64,000 nucleotides of DNA, taken from the NCBI GenBank assembly GCA_964020085.1, contig CAXHUQ010001446.1, positions 23,001 to 87,000 on the forward strand, given 5' to 3'. The notes under the pieces are model-generated. The model did not search any database. It was not told the origin of the DNA and worked only from the letters and a program-made list of their open reading frames with translations. The translations under genes were made by a program, and so were the position numbers. Source of the stretch: Micromussa lordhowensis (lineage: Eukaryota > Cnidaria > Anthozoa > Scleractinia > Lobophylliidae). The number at the start of each line of letters is the position of its first letter. Position 1 is the stretch's first letter. Of this stretch, positions 1-11,142 are shown piece by piece.

Positions 1-256
1 CTTTGCAGTCAAATTGGACCTAAAATGTTGTTTTATACCTTTGACGTTTAATTTGTATGGAAAGCCCGTTTTCTATTCTTAACATCTTTAAGCGAAACTG
101 TGCTGTACAGACTTGGATCTGCATCTTTTAGGCAAATTTTACGTGAAATGTTGATTATGTCTCACAAACACAGTTTTGGGTTCTGCAGATGTAAAGACCT
201 GAAAAAGCACCTTTCAATCAAATCAGACATCAAATGGCGATTTTGGCTCAAAAACA

Positions 257-278
257 CAGCTTTGGCTGTTGTAAGCTG
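257..278. other. Inverted repeat CAGCTT-10 nt-AAGCTG (per monomer)
   Basis: A perfect 6-bp stem encloses a 10-nt loop (TGGCTGTTGT). It is present at this position in most monomers. It is broken in those reading GCTGCTGTAAAATG, for example near 1,750 and 3,230. Two independent rearrangements map to this element: the fold-back at ~6,585 and the loop deletion at 25,933. Any extruded hairpin is inference. Confidence 0.7.
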
Positions 279-325
279 TAAAAAATTGAAAGTGACCAAT
301 TTGACGTGAAATGTCGATTATGGCT

Positions 326-340
326 GAAAACACAGTTTTC
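326..340. other. Inverted repeat GAAAACACAGTTTTC (per monomer)
   Basis: A perfect 6-bp stem GAAAAC/GTTTTC flanks ACA. Monomers reading GGCTAAAAACACAG keep only 5 bp of the stem. The related AAAACACAGTTTT earlier in the monomer (about 166-178) is a second 5-bp dyad of the same design, so each monomer carries several short dyads. Confidence 0.65.
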
Positions 341-2325
341 GCTTCTGTAAGATGTTAAGGCTACAAAATATACTTTGCAGCCAAATTGGACATAAAATGT
401 TGTTTTATACGTTTGACGTTTAATTTGATTGGAAAGCCCGTTTTCCATTCTTAACATGTTTAAGCGAAACTGTGCTGTACAGACTTGGATCTGCATCTTT
501 TAGGCAAATTTTACGTGAAATGTTGATTATGTCTCAAAAACACAGTTTTGGGTTCTGCAGATGTAAAGACTGGAAAAAGCACTTTTCAATCAAATCAGAC
601 ATCAAATGGCGATTTTGGCTCAAAAACACAGCTTTGGCTGTTGTAAGCTGTAAAAAATTGAAAGTGACCAATTTGACGTGAAATGTCGATTATGGCTGAA
701 AACACAGTTTTCGCTTCTGTAAGATGTTAAGACTACAAAATATACTTTGCAGCCAAATTGGACCTAAAATGTTGTTTCATACATTTAAAGTCTAATTTGG
801 TTGGAAGGGCTTTTTCTATTCTTAACATCTTTCAGCGAAACTGTGCTGTACAGACTTGGATATGCATCTTTTAGGCAAATTTTACGTGAAATGTCGATTA
901 TGTTTAAAAAACACAGTTTTGGGTTCTGCAGATGTAAAGACTGGAAAAAGCACTTTTCAATCAAATCAGATATCAAATGGCGATTTTGGCTCAAGAACAC
1001 AGCTTTGGCTGTTGTAAGCTGTAAAAAATTGAAAGTGACCAATTTGACGTGAAATGTCGATTATGGCTGAAAACACAGTTTTCGCTTCTGTAAGATGTTA
1101 AGACTACAAAATATACTTTGCAGCCAAATTGGACCTAAAATGTTGTTTTATACCTTTGACGTTTAATTTGTATAGAAAGCCCGTTTTCTATTCTTAACAT
1201 CTTTAAGCGAAACTGTGCTGTACAGACTTGGATCTGGATCTTTTAGGCACATTTTACGTGAAATGTTGATTATGTCTCAAAAACACAGTTTTGGGTTCTG
1301 GAGATGTAAAGACTGGAAAAGCACCTTTCAATCAAATCAGACATCAAATGGCGATTTTGGCTCAAAAACACAGCTTTGGCTGTTGTAAGCTGTAAAAAAT
1401 TGAAACTAACCAATTTGACGTAAAATGTCGATTATGGCTAAAAACACAGTTTTCGCTTCTGTAAGATGTTGAGACTACAAAATGTACATTGAGCCAAATT
1501 GGACCTAAAATGTTGTTTCAAACATTTAAAGTCTAATTTGGTTGGAAGGGCTTTTTCTATTCTTAACATCTTTCAGCGAAACTGTGCTGTACAGACTTGG
1601 ATCTGCATCTTTTAGGCAAATTTTACGTGAAATGTCGATTATGTTTAAAAAACACAGTTTTGGGTTCTGCAGATGTAAAGACTTTAAAAAGCACTTTTCA
1701 ATCAAATCAGACATTAAATGGCGATTTTGGCTCAAAAACACAGCTTTGGCTGCTGTAAAATGTAAAAAATTGAAACTGACCAATTTGACGTGAAATGTCG
1801 ATTATGGCTGAAAACACAGTTTTCGCTTCTGTAAGATGTTAAGACTACAAAATATACTTTGCAGTCAAATTGGACCTAAAATGTTGTTTTATCCCTTTGA
1901 CGGTTAATTTGTATGGAAAGCCCGTTTTCTATTCTTAACATCTTTAAGCGAAACTGTGCTGTACAGACTTGGATCTGCATCTTTTAGGCAAATTTTACGT
2001 GAAATGTTGATTATGTCTCACAAACACAGTTTTGGGTTCTGCAGATGTAAAGACCTGAAAAAGCACCTTTCAATCAAATCAGACATCAAATGGCGATTTT
2101 GGCTCAAAAACACAGCTTTGGCTGTTGTAAGCTGTAGAAAATTGAAAGTGACCAATTTGACGTGAAATGTCGATTATGGCTGAAAACACAGTTTTCGCTT
2201 CTGTAAGATGTTAAGACTACAAAATATACTTTGCAGCCAAATTGGACCTAAAATGTTGTTTTATACCTTTGACGTTTAATTTGTATGGAAAGCCCGTTTT
2301 CTATTCTTAACATCTTTAAGCGAAA

Positions 2326-2695
2326 CTGTGCTGTACAGACTTGGATCTGCATCTTTTAGGCACATTTTACGTGAAATGTTGATTATGTCTCAAAAACACA
2401 GTTTTGGGTTCTGGAGATGTAAAGACTGGAAAAAGCACCTTTCAATCAAATCAGACATCAAATGGCGATTTTGGCTCAAAAACACAGCTTTGGCTGTTGT
2501 AAGCTGTAAAAAATTGAAACTGACCAATTTGACGTAAAATGTCGATTATGGCTAAAAACACAGTTTTCGCTTCTGTAAGATGTTGAGACTACAAAATGTA
2601 CATTGAGCCAAATTGGACCTAAAATGTTGTTTCAAACATTTAAAGTCTAATTTGGTTGGAAGGGCTTTTTCTATTCTTAACATCTTTCAGCGAAA
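2326..2695 (+). repeat. Representative 370-bp monomer (GGAAGGGC linker class)
   Basis: This copy differs from the 372-bp class mainly in its last third. It has TACATTGAGCC in place of TACTTTGCAGCC. It then has TTTCAAACATTTAAAG and TTTGGTTGGAAGGGC in place of the TTTGACG/GGAAAGCCC linker, and CTTTCAGCG in place of CTTTAAGCG. The same linker also occurs after a GCAGCC segment, giving 371-bp units such as 470-840. A third version, CATAAATTTAAAG with GGAAAGCGC, occurs for example near 4,120 and 14,060. Linker class and body variants combine freely, so the monomers are mosaics. Confidence 0.85.
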
Positions 2696-3552
2696 CTGTG
2701 CTGTACAGACTTGGATCTGCATCTTTTAGGCAAATTTTACGTGAAATGTTGATTATGTCTCAAAAACACAGTTTTGGGTTCTGGAGATGTAAAGGCTGGA
2801 AAAAGCACCTTTCAATCAAATCAGACATCAAATGGCGATTTTGGCTCAAAAACACAGCTTTGGCTGTTGTAAGCTGTAAAAAATTGAAACTGACCAATTT
2901 GACGTAAAATGTCGATTATGGCTAAAAACACAGTTTTCGCTTCTGTAAGATGTTGAGACTACAAAATGTACATTGAGCCAAATTGGACCTAAAATGATGT
3001 TTCAAACATTTAAAGTCTAATTTGGTTGGAAGGGCTTTTTCTATTCTTAACATCTTTCAGCGAAACTGTGCTGTACAGACTTGGATCTGCATCTTTTAGG
3101 CAAATTTTACGTGAAATGTCGATTATGTTTAAAAAACACAGTTTTGGGTTCTGCAGATGTAAAGACTTTAAAAAGCACTTTTCAATCAAATCAGACATTA
3201 AATGGCGATTTTGGCTCAAAAACACAGCTTTGGCTGCTGTAAAATGTAAAAAATTGAAACTGACCAATTTGACGTGAAATGTCGATTATGGCTGAAAACA
3301 CAGTTTTCGCTTCTGTAAGATGTTAAGACTACAAAATATACTTTGCAGTCAAATTGGACCTAAAATGTTGTTTTATCCCTTTGACGGTTAATTTGTATGG
3401 AAAGCCCGTTTTCTATTCTTAACATCTTTAAGCGAAATTGTGCTGTACAGACTTGGATCTGCATCTTTTAGGCAAATTTTACGTGAAATGTTGATTATGT
3501 CTCACAAACACAGTTTTGGGTTCTGCAGATGTAAAGACCTGAAAAAGCACCT

Positions 3553-6154
3553 TTCAATCAAATCAGACATCAAATGGCGATTTTGGCTCAAAAACACAGC
3601 TTTGGCTGTTGTAAGCTGTAAAAAATTGAAAGTGACCAATTTGACGTGAAATGTCGATTATGGCTGAAAACACAGTTTTCGCTTCTGTAAGATGTTAAGA
3701 CTACAAAATATACTTTGCAGCCAAATTGGACCTAAAATGTTGTTTTATACGTTTCATGTTTAATTTGATTGGAAAGCCCGTTTTCCATTCTTAACATGTT
3801 TAAGCGAAACTGTGCTGTACAGACTTGGATCTGCATCTTTTAGGCAAATTTTACGTAAAAAGTCGATTATGTCTCAAAAACACAGTTTTGGGTTGTGCAG
3901 ATGTAAACACTGGAAAAAGCACTTTTCAATCAAATTAGACATCAAATGGCGATTTTGGCTCAAAAACACAGCTTTGGCTGTTGTAAGCTGTAAAAAATTG
4001 AAAGTGACCAATTTGACGTGAAATGTCGATTATGGCTGAAAACACAGTTTTCGCTTCTGTAAGATGTTAAGACTACAAAGTATACTTTGCAACCAAATTG
4101 GACCTAAAATGTTGTTTCATAAATTTAAAGTCTAATTTGATTGGAAAGCGCTTTTTCCATTCTTAACATCTTTCAGCGAAACTGTGCTGTACAGACTTGG
4201 ATCTGCATCTTTTAGGCACATTTTACGTGAAGTGTTGATTTATGACTCAAAAACACAGTTTTGGGTTCTGGAGATGTAAAGACTGGAAAAAGCACCTTTC
4301 AATCAAATCAGACATCAAATGGCGATTTTGGCTCAAAAACACAGCTTTGGCTGCTGTAAGCTGTAAAAAATTGAAACTGACCAATTTGACGTCAAATGTC
4401 GATTATGGCTAAAAACACAGTTTTCGCTTCTGTAAGATGTTGAGACTACAAAATATACATTGAGCCAAATTGGACCTAAAATGTTGTTTCATACATTTAA
4501 AGTCTAATTTGGTTGGAAGGGCTTTTTCTATTCTTAACATCTTTCAGCGAAACTGTGCTGTACAGACTTGGATCTGCATCTTTTAGGCAAATTTTAGGTG
4601 AAATGTTGATTATGTCTCACAAACACAGTTTTGGGTTCTGCAGATGTAAAGACCTGAAAAAGCACCTTTCAATCAAATCAGACATCAAATGGCGATTTTG
4701 GCTCAAAAACACAGCTTTGGCTGTTGTAAGCTGTAAAAAATTGAAAGTGACAAATTTGACGTGAAATGTCGATTATGGCTGAAAACACAGTTTTCGCTTC
4801 TGTAAGATGTTAAGACTACAAAATATACTTTGCAGTCAAATTGGACCTAAAATGTTGTTTTATACCTTTGACGTTTAATTTGTATGGAAAGCCCGTTTTC
4901 TATTCTTAACATCTTTAAGCGAAACTGTGCTGTACAGACTTGGATCTGCATCTTTTAGGCACATTTTACGTGAAATGTTGATTATGTCTCAAAAACACAG
5001 TTTTGGGTTCTGGAGATGTAAAGACTGGAAAAAGCACCTTTCAATCAAATCAGACATCAAATGGCGATTTTGGCTCAAAAACACAGCTTTGGCTGTTGTA
5101 AGTTGTAAAAAATTGAAACTGACCAATTTGACGTAAAATGTCGATTAAGGCTAAAAACACAGTTTTCGCTTCTGTAAGATGTTGAGACTACAAAATGTAC
5201 ATTGAGCCAAATTGGACCTAAAATGTTGTTTCAAACATTTAAACTCTAATTTGGTTGGAAGGGCTTTTTCTATTCTTAACATCTTTCAGCGAAACTGTGC
5301 TGTACAGACTTGGATCTGCATCTTTTAGGCAAATTTTACGTGAAATGTCGATTATGTTTAAAAAACACAGTTTTGGGTTCTGCAGATGTAAAGACTTTAA
5401 AAAGCACTTTTCAATCAAATCAGACATCAAATGGCGATTTTGGCTCAAAAACACAGCTTTGGCTGCTGTAAAATGTAAAAAATTGAAACTGACCAATTTG
5501 ACGTGAAATGTCGATTATGGCTGAAAACACAGTTTTCGCTTCTGTAAGATGTTAAGACTACAAAATATACTTTGCAGTCAAATTGGACCTAAAATGTTGT
5601 TTTATACCTTTGACGTTTAATTTGTATGGAAAGCCCGTTTTCTATTCTTAACATCTTTAAGCGAAACTGTGCTGTACAGACTTGGATCTGCATCTTTTAG
5701 GCAAATTTTACGTGAAATGTTGATTATGTCTCACAAACACAGTTTTGGGTTCTGCAGATGTAAAGACCTGAAAAAGCACCTTTCAATCAAATCAGACATC
5801 AAATGGCGATTTTGGCTCAAAAACACAGCTTTGGCTGTTGTAAGCTGTAAAAAATTGAAAGTGACCAATTTGACGTGAAATGTCGATTATGGCTGAAAAC
5901 ACAGTTTTCGCTTCTGTAAGATGTTAAGACTACAAAATATACTTTGCAGCCAAATTGGACATAAAATGTTGTTTTATACGTTTGACGTTTAATTTGATTG
6001 GAAAGCCCGTTTTCCATTCTTAACATGTTTAAGCGAAACTGTGCTGTACAGACTTGGATCTGCATCTTTTTAGGCAAATTTTACGTGAAATGTTGATTAT
6101 GTCTCAAAAACACAGTTTTGGGTTCTCCAGATGTAAAGACTGGAAAAAGCACTT
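3553..6154 (+). repeat. Seven-monomer HOR block, copy 1 (~2.60 kb)
   Basis: This copy matches the next block at offset 2,602, and at 2,612 after the 10-bp insertion near 6,585. Shared markers are TTTCATGTTT in the linker, the ACGTAAAAAGTCG variant, CAAATTAGAC, CATAAATTTAAAG and TTTGACGTCAAA. The left limit is set by a difference at about 3,552 (CACCTTTC against CACTTTTC). The boundaries mark where identity stops, not a proven breakpoint. Confidence 0.75.
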
Positions 6155-8740
6155 TTCAATCAAATCAGACATCAAATGGCGATTTTGGCTCAAAAACACA
6201 GCTTTGGCTGTTGTAAGCTGTAAAAAATTGAAAGTGACCAATTTGACGTGAAATGTCGATTATGGCTGAAAACACAGTTTTCGCTTCTGTAAGATGTTAA
6301 GACTACAAAATATACTTTGCAGCCAAATTGGACCTAAAATGTTGTTTTATACGTTTCATGTTTAATTTGATTGGAAAGCCCGTTTTCCATTCTTAACATG
6401 TTTAAGCGAAACTGTGCTGTACAGACTTGGATCTGCATCTTTTAGGCAAATTTTACGTAAAAAGTCGATTATGTCTCAAAAACACAGTTTTGGGTTGTGC
6501 AGATGTAAACACTGGAAAAAGCACTTTTCAATCAAATTAGACATCAAATGGCGATTTTGGCTCAAAAACACAGCTTTGGCTTTGGCTTACAACAGTAAGC
6601 TGTAAAAAATTGAAAGTGACCAATTTGACGTGAAATGTCGATTATGGCTGAAAACACAGTTTTCGCTTCTGTAAGATGTTAAGACTACAAAGTATACTTT
6701 GCAACCAAATTGGACCTAAAATGTTGTTTCATAAATTTAAAGTCTAATTTGATTGGAAAGCGCTTTTTCCATTCTTAACATCTTTCAGCGAAACTGTGCT
6801 GTACAGACTTGGATCTGCATCTTTTAGGCACATTTTACGTGAAGTGTTGATTTATGACTCAAAAACACAGTTTTGGGTTCTGGAGATGTAAAGACTGGAA
6901 AAAGCACCTTTCAATCAAATCAGACATCAAATGGCGATTTTGGCTCAAAAACACAGCTTTGGCTGTTGTAAGCTGTAAAAAATTGAAACTGACCAATTTG
7001 ACGTCAAATGTCGATTATGGCTAAAAACACAGTTTTCGCTTCTGTAAGATGTTGAGACTACAAAATATACATTGAGCCAAATTGGACCTAAAATGTTGTT
7101 TCATACATTTAAAGTCTAATTTGGTTGGAAGGGCTTTTTCTATTCTTAACATCTTTCAGCGAAACTGTGCTGTACAGACTTGGATCTGCATCTTTTAGGC
7201 AAATTTTACGTGAAATGTTGATTATGTCTCACAAACACAGTTTTGGGTTCTGCAGATGTAAAGACCTGAAAAAGCACCTTTCAATCAAATCAGACATCAA
7301 ATGGCGATTTTGGCTCAAAAACACAGCTTTGGCTGTTGTAAGCTGTAAAAAATTGAAAGTGACAAATTTGACGTGAAATGTCGATTATGGCTGAAAACAC
7401 AGTTTTCGCTTCTGTAAGATGTTAAGACTACAAAATATACTTTGCAGCCAAATTGGACCTAAAATGTTGTTTTATACCTTTGACGTTTAATTTGTATGGA
7501 AAGCCCGTTTTCTATTCTTAACATCTTTAAGCGAAACTGTGCTGTACAGACTTGGATCTGCATCTTTTAGGCACATTTTACGTGAAATGTTGATTATGTC
7601 TCAAAAACACAGTTTTGGGTTCTGGAGATGTAAAGACTGGAAAAAGCACCTTTCAATCAAATCAGACATCAAATGGCGATTTTGGCTCAAAAACACAGCT
7701 TTGGCTGTTGTAAGTTGTAAAAAATTGAAACTGACCAATTTGACGTAAAATGTCGATTATGGCTAAAAACACAGTTTTCGCTTCTGTAAGATGTTGAGAC
7801 TACAAAATGTACATTGAGCCAAATTGGACCTAAAATGTTGTTTCAAACATTTAAACTCTAATTTGGTTGGAAGGGCTTTTTCTATTCTTAACATCTTTCA
7901 GCGAAACTGTGCTGTACAGACTTGGATCTGCATCTTTTAGGCAAATTTTACGTGAAATGTCGATTATGTTTAAAAAACACAGTTTTGGGTTCTGCAGATG
8001 TAAAGGCTTTAAAAAGCACTTTTCAATCAAATCAGACATCAAATGGCGATTTTGGCTCAAAAACACAGCTTTGGCTGCTGTAAAATGTAAAAAATTGAAA
8101 CTGACCAATTTGACGTGAAATGTCGATTATGGCTGAAAACACAGTTTTCGCTTCTGTAAGATGTTAAGACTACAAAATATACTTTGCAGTCAAATTGGAC
8201 CTAAAATGTTGTTTTATACCTTTGACGTTTAATTTGTATGGAAAGCCCGTTTTCTATTCTTAACATCTTTAAGCGAAACTGTGCTGTACAGACTTGGATC
8301 TGCATCTTTTAGGCAAATTTTACGTGAAATGTTGATTATGTCTCACAAACACAGTTTTGGGTTCTGCAGATGTAAAGACCTGAAAAAGCACCTTTCAATC
8401 AAATCAGACATCAAATGGCGATTCTGGCTCAAAAACACAGCTTTGGCTGTTGTAAGCTGTAAAAAATTGAAACTGACCAATTTGACGTGAAATGTCGATT
8501 ATGGCTGAAAACACAGTTTTCGCTTCTGTAAGATGTTAAGACTACAAAATATACTTTGCAGCCAAATTGGACATAAAATGTTGTTTTATACCTTTGACGT
8601 TTAATTTGATTGGAAAGCCCGTTTTCCATTCTTAACATGTTTAAGCGAAACTGTGCTGTACAGACTTGGATCTGCATCTTTTAGGCAAATTTTACGTGAA
8701 ATGTTGATTATGTCTCAAAAACACAGTTTTGGGTTCTGCA
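6155..8740 (+). repeat. Seven-monomer HOR block, copy 2 (~2.6 kb)
   Basis: This is the tandem partner of 3,553-6,154. It carries the private 10-bp net insertion near 6,585 and a few substitutions, for example AAAGGC at ~8,003 where copy 1 has AAAGAC. Similarity at offset 2,612 ends inside the chimeric monomer that begins at 8,651. Confidence 0.75.
6571..6603 (+). other. Fold-back insertion (11-nt reverse-complement copy)
   Basis: Where other monomers have 5 nt (TGTTG) between GCTTTGGC and TAAGCTG, this one has 15 nt, a net gain of 10. Bases 6585-6595 read GCTTACAACAG. That is the exact reverse complement of CTGTTGTAAGC, which normally occupies the CAGCTT/AAGCTG inverted repeat at this place. 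A template switch during replication explains it in one step. No other monomer in the window shows it. Confidence 0.85.
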
Positions 8741-9020
8741 GATGTAAACACTGGAAAAAGCACTTTTCAATCAAATTAGACATCAAATGGCGATTTTGGC
8801 TCAAAAACACAGCTTTGGCTGTTGTAAGCTGTAAAAAATTGAAAGTGACCAATTTGACGTCAAATGTCGATTATGGCTAAAAACACAGTTTTCGCTTCTG
8901 TAAGATGTTGAGACTACAAAATATACATTGAGCCAAATTGGACCTAAAATGTTGTTTCATACATTTAAAGTCTAATTTGGTTGGAAGGGCTTTTTCTATT
9001 CTTAACATCTTTCAGCGAAA
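8651..9020 (+). repeat. Chimeric monomer
   Basis: The first ~90 bp resemble the monomer at 6,039 (GTGAAATGTTG, GTCTCAAAAAC). The middle carries AAACACTGG and CAAATTAGAC, as at 3,810 and 6,412. The last third has GACGTCAAATG and ATACATTGAGCC, as near 7,000. The switches fit loss of about two monomers by exchange between misaligned blocks. Confidence 0.6.
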
Positions 9021-9938
9021 CTGTGCTGTACAGACTTGGATCTGCATCTTTTAGGCAAATTTTACGTGAAATGTTGATTATGTCTCACAAACACAGTTTT
9101 GGGTTCTGCAGATGTAAAGACCTGAAAAAGCACCTTTCAATCAAATCAGACATCAAATGGCGATTTTGGCTCAAAAACACAGCTTTGGCTGTTGTAAGCT
9201 GTAAAAAATTGAAAGTGACAAATTTGACGTGAAATGTCGATTATGGCTGAAAACACAGTTTTCGCTTCTGTAAGATGTTAAGACTACAAAATATACTTTG
9301 CAGCCAAATTGGACCTAAAATGTTGTTTTATACCTTTGACGTTTAATTTGTATGGAAAGCCCGTTTTCTATTCTTAACATCTTTAAGCGAAACTGTGCTG
9401 TACAGACTTGGATCTGCATCTTTTAGGCACATTTTACGTGAAATGTTGATTATGTCTCACAAACACAGTTTTGGGTTCTGCAGATGTAAAGACTGGAAAA
9501 AGCACCTTTCAATCAAATCAGACATCAAATGGCGATTTTGGCTCAAAAACACAGCTTTGGCTGTTGTAAGCTGTAAAAAATTGAAACTGACCAATTTGAC
9601 GTGAAATGTCGATTATGGCTGAAAACACAGTTTTCGCTTCTGTAAGATGTTAAGACTACAAAATATACTTTGCAGCCAAATTGGACATAAAATGTTGTTT
9701 TATACGTTTGACGTTTAATTTGATTGGAAAGCCCGTTTTCCATTCTTAACATGTTTAAGCGAAACTGTGCTGTACAGACTTGGATCTGCATCTTTTAGGC
9801 AAATTTTACGTGAAATGTTGATTATGTCTCAAAAACACAGTTTTGGGTTCTGCAGATGTAAAGACTGGAAAAAGCACTTTTCAATCAAATCAGACATCAA
9901 ATGGCGATTTTGGCTCAAAAACACAGCTTTGGCTGTTG
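9021..9938 (+). repeat. Block repeating ~7,165 onward (offset 1,856)
   Basis: The monomers at 9,021 and 9,393 match 7,165 and 7,537 at a shift of 1,856 bp (five monomers). This includes the GTGACAAATTTG variant at ~9,216. The 9,393 copy is itself mixed: its body is the GTCTCACAAAC/CTGCAG type where 7,537 has GTCTCAAAAAC/CTGGAG. The 9,765 monomer leads up to macro-copy 1. Confidence 0.6.
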
Positions 9939-10329
9939 TAAGCTGTAAAAAATTGAAAGTGACCAAATTGACGTAAAATGTCGATTATGGCTGAAAACAC
10001 AGTTTTCGCTTCTGTAAGATGTTAAGACTACAAAATATACTTTGCAACCAAATTGGACCTAAAATGTTGTTTCATAAATTTAAAGTCTAATTTGATTGGA
10101 AAGCGCTTTTTCCATTCTTAACATCTTCCAGCGAAACTGTGCTGTACAGACTTGGATCTGCATCTTTTAGGCACATTTTACGTGAAATGTCGATTATGTT
10201 TAAAAAAACACAGTTTTGGGTTCTGGAGATGTAAAGAATGGAAAAAGCACATTTCAATCAAATCAGACATCAAATGGCGATTTTGGCTCAAAAACACAGC
10301 TTTGGTTGTTTTAAGCTGTAAAAAATTGA

Positions 10330-11142
10330 AAGTGACCAATTTGACGTGAAATGTCGATTATGGCTGAAAACACAGTTTTCGCTTCTGTAAGATGTTAAGA
10401 CTACAAAATATACTTTGCAGCCAAATTGGACCTAAAATGTTGTTTTAAACGTTTGACGTTTAATTTGATTGGAAAGCCCGTTTTCCATTCTTAACATGTT
10501 TAAGCGAAACTGTGCTTTACAGACTTGGATCTGCATCTTTAAGGCACATTTTACGTGAAATTTTGATTTATGACTGAAAAACACAGTTTTGGGTTCTGGA
10601 GATGTAAAGACTGGAAAAAGCACCTGTCAATCAAATCAGACATCAAATGGCGATTTTGGCTCAAAAACACAGCTTTGGCTGTTGTAAGCTGTAAAAAATT
10701 GAAACTGACCAATTTGACGTAAAATGTCGATTATGGCTAAAAACACAGTTTTCGCTTCTGTAAGATGTTGAGACTACAATATGTACATTGAGCCAAATTG
10801 GACCTAAAATGTTGTTTCAAACATTTAAAGTCTAATTTGGTTGGAAGGGCTTTTTCCATTCTTAACATCTTTCAGCGAAACTGTGCTGTACAGACTTGGA
10901 TCTGCATCTTTTAGGCACATTTTACGTGAAATGTCGATTATGTTTAAAAAAACACAGTTTTGGGTTCTGCAGATGTAAAGACTGGAAAAAGCGCCTTTCA
11001 ATCAAATCAGACATCAAATGGCGATTTTGCCTCTAAACCACAGCTTTGGCTGTTGTAAGCTGTAAAAAATTGATGTTTTATACGTTTGACGTTTAATTTG
11101 ATTGGAAAGCCCGTTTTCCATTCTTAACATGTTTAAGCGAAA
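10330..11142 (+). repeat. Local ~0.8-kb block, first occurrence
   Basis: It recurs at 14,306-15,118 with offset 3,976. Shared markers are TTTTAAACGTTTG, GAAATTTTGATTTATGACTG, CTACAATATGTAC and the truncated monomer. Differences include CACCTGTC against CACCTTTC. Confidence 0.65.
10881..11142 (+). repeat. Truncated 262-bp monomer
   Basis: About 110 bp are missing: AAAAAATTGA joins directly to TGTTTTATACG. The CCAATTTGACG segment, the GAAAAC dyad and the GCAGCC segment are all lost. This copy also has GCGCCTTTC and TTGCCTCTAAACC, shared only with 38,025. Confidence 0.9.

Larger units (their letters stand above)
131..425 (+). repeat. Degenerate ~77-86 bp subrepeats inside the monomer
   Basis: Four segments of one monomer look related. 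ACGTGAAATGTTGATTATG starts at 141, ACATCAAATGGCGATTTTGG at 227, ACGTGAAATGTCGATTATGG at 304 and ACATAAAATGTTGTTTTAT at 390. The spacings are 86, 77 and 86 bp, followed by 123 bp to the next monomer. The first three are each followed by a version of AAAACACAG(T/C)TTT. This suggests the monomer grew from a shorter ancestral unit. The fourth copy and the remaining ~37 bp are weak, so the number of ancestral units is uncertain. Confidence 0.55.
98..469 (+). repeat. Representative 372-bp monomer (GAAAGCCC linker class)
   Basis: Map relative to the CTGTGCT start: ACGTGAAATG at +43, CTGCAG (a PstI site) at +85, a small inverted repeat CAGCTT/AAGCTG at +159 to +180, a CCAATTTGACG segment at about +197, the inverted repeat GAAAACACAGTTTTC at +228, and GCAGCCAAATTGG at about +279. 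The variable linker follows, with GGAAAGCCCG and a TTCTTAACAT segment before the next start. This class carries either TATACCTTTGACG with TTTGTATGG or TATACGTTTGACG with TTTGATTGG. Other monomers have CTGGAG in place of CTGCAG. Confidence 0.9.
1..3660 (+). repeat. Left block matching 18,255-21,914 (offset 18,254)
   Basis: Marker variants line up at a constant shift of 18,254. They include TTAAGGCTAC near 355, the ATCCCTTTGACGG linker at 1,891, the GTAGAAAATTG variant at ~2,135 and GCGAAATTGTG at ~3,433. Agreement stops near 3,660: here GGCTGAAAAC, there GGCTAAAAAC. The linkers after that also differ. The block is about ten monomers long and is a third, partial copy of material also present in both macro-copies. 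Confidence 0.8.

Noticed and set aside
128..133. TTAGGC, the nematode telomere unit, once per monomer
   Set aside because: It is never in tandem; it is a single hexamer inside CTTTTAGGCAAAT.
257..278. Intrinsic transcription terminator or riboswitch hairpin
   Set aside because: The stem is only 6 bp with no downstream T-run on the plus strand, and there is no gene context. It is better read as a repeat-internal dyad.
295..315. CCAAT box plus TGACG as a promoter in each monomer
   Set aside because: Both are short motifs expected by chance in AT-rich DNA and multiplied by the repeat. There is no associated gene.
335..355. CENP-B box (TTCG....A..CGGG) at the TTTTCGCTTCTGTAAG segment
   Set aside because: The TTCG is present, but the central A and the CGGG are not. 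The TTTCGGG at ~13,078 and ~41,337 lacks the required upstream half.
98..469. A 372-bp unit equals 124 codons, which could mean a giant repeat protein
   Set aside because: Every monomer contains stops in the frame of interest, for example the TGA in GACGTGA, and unit lengths of 370 and 371 change the frame.
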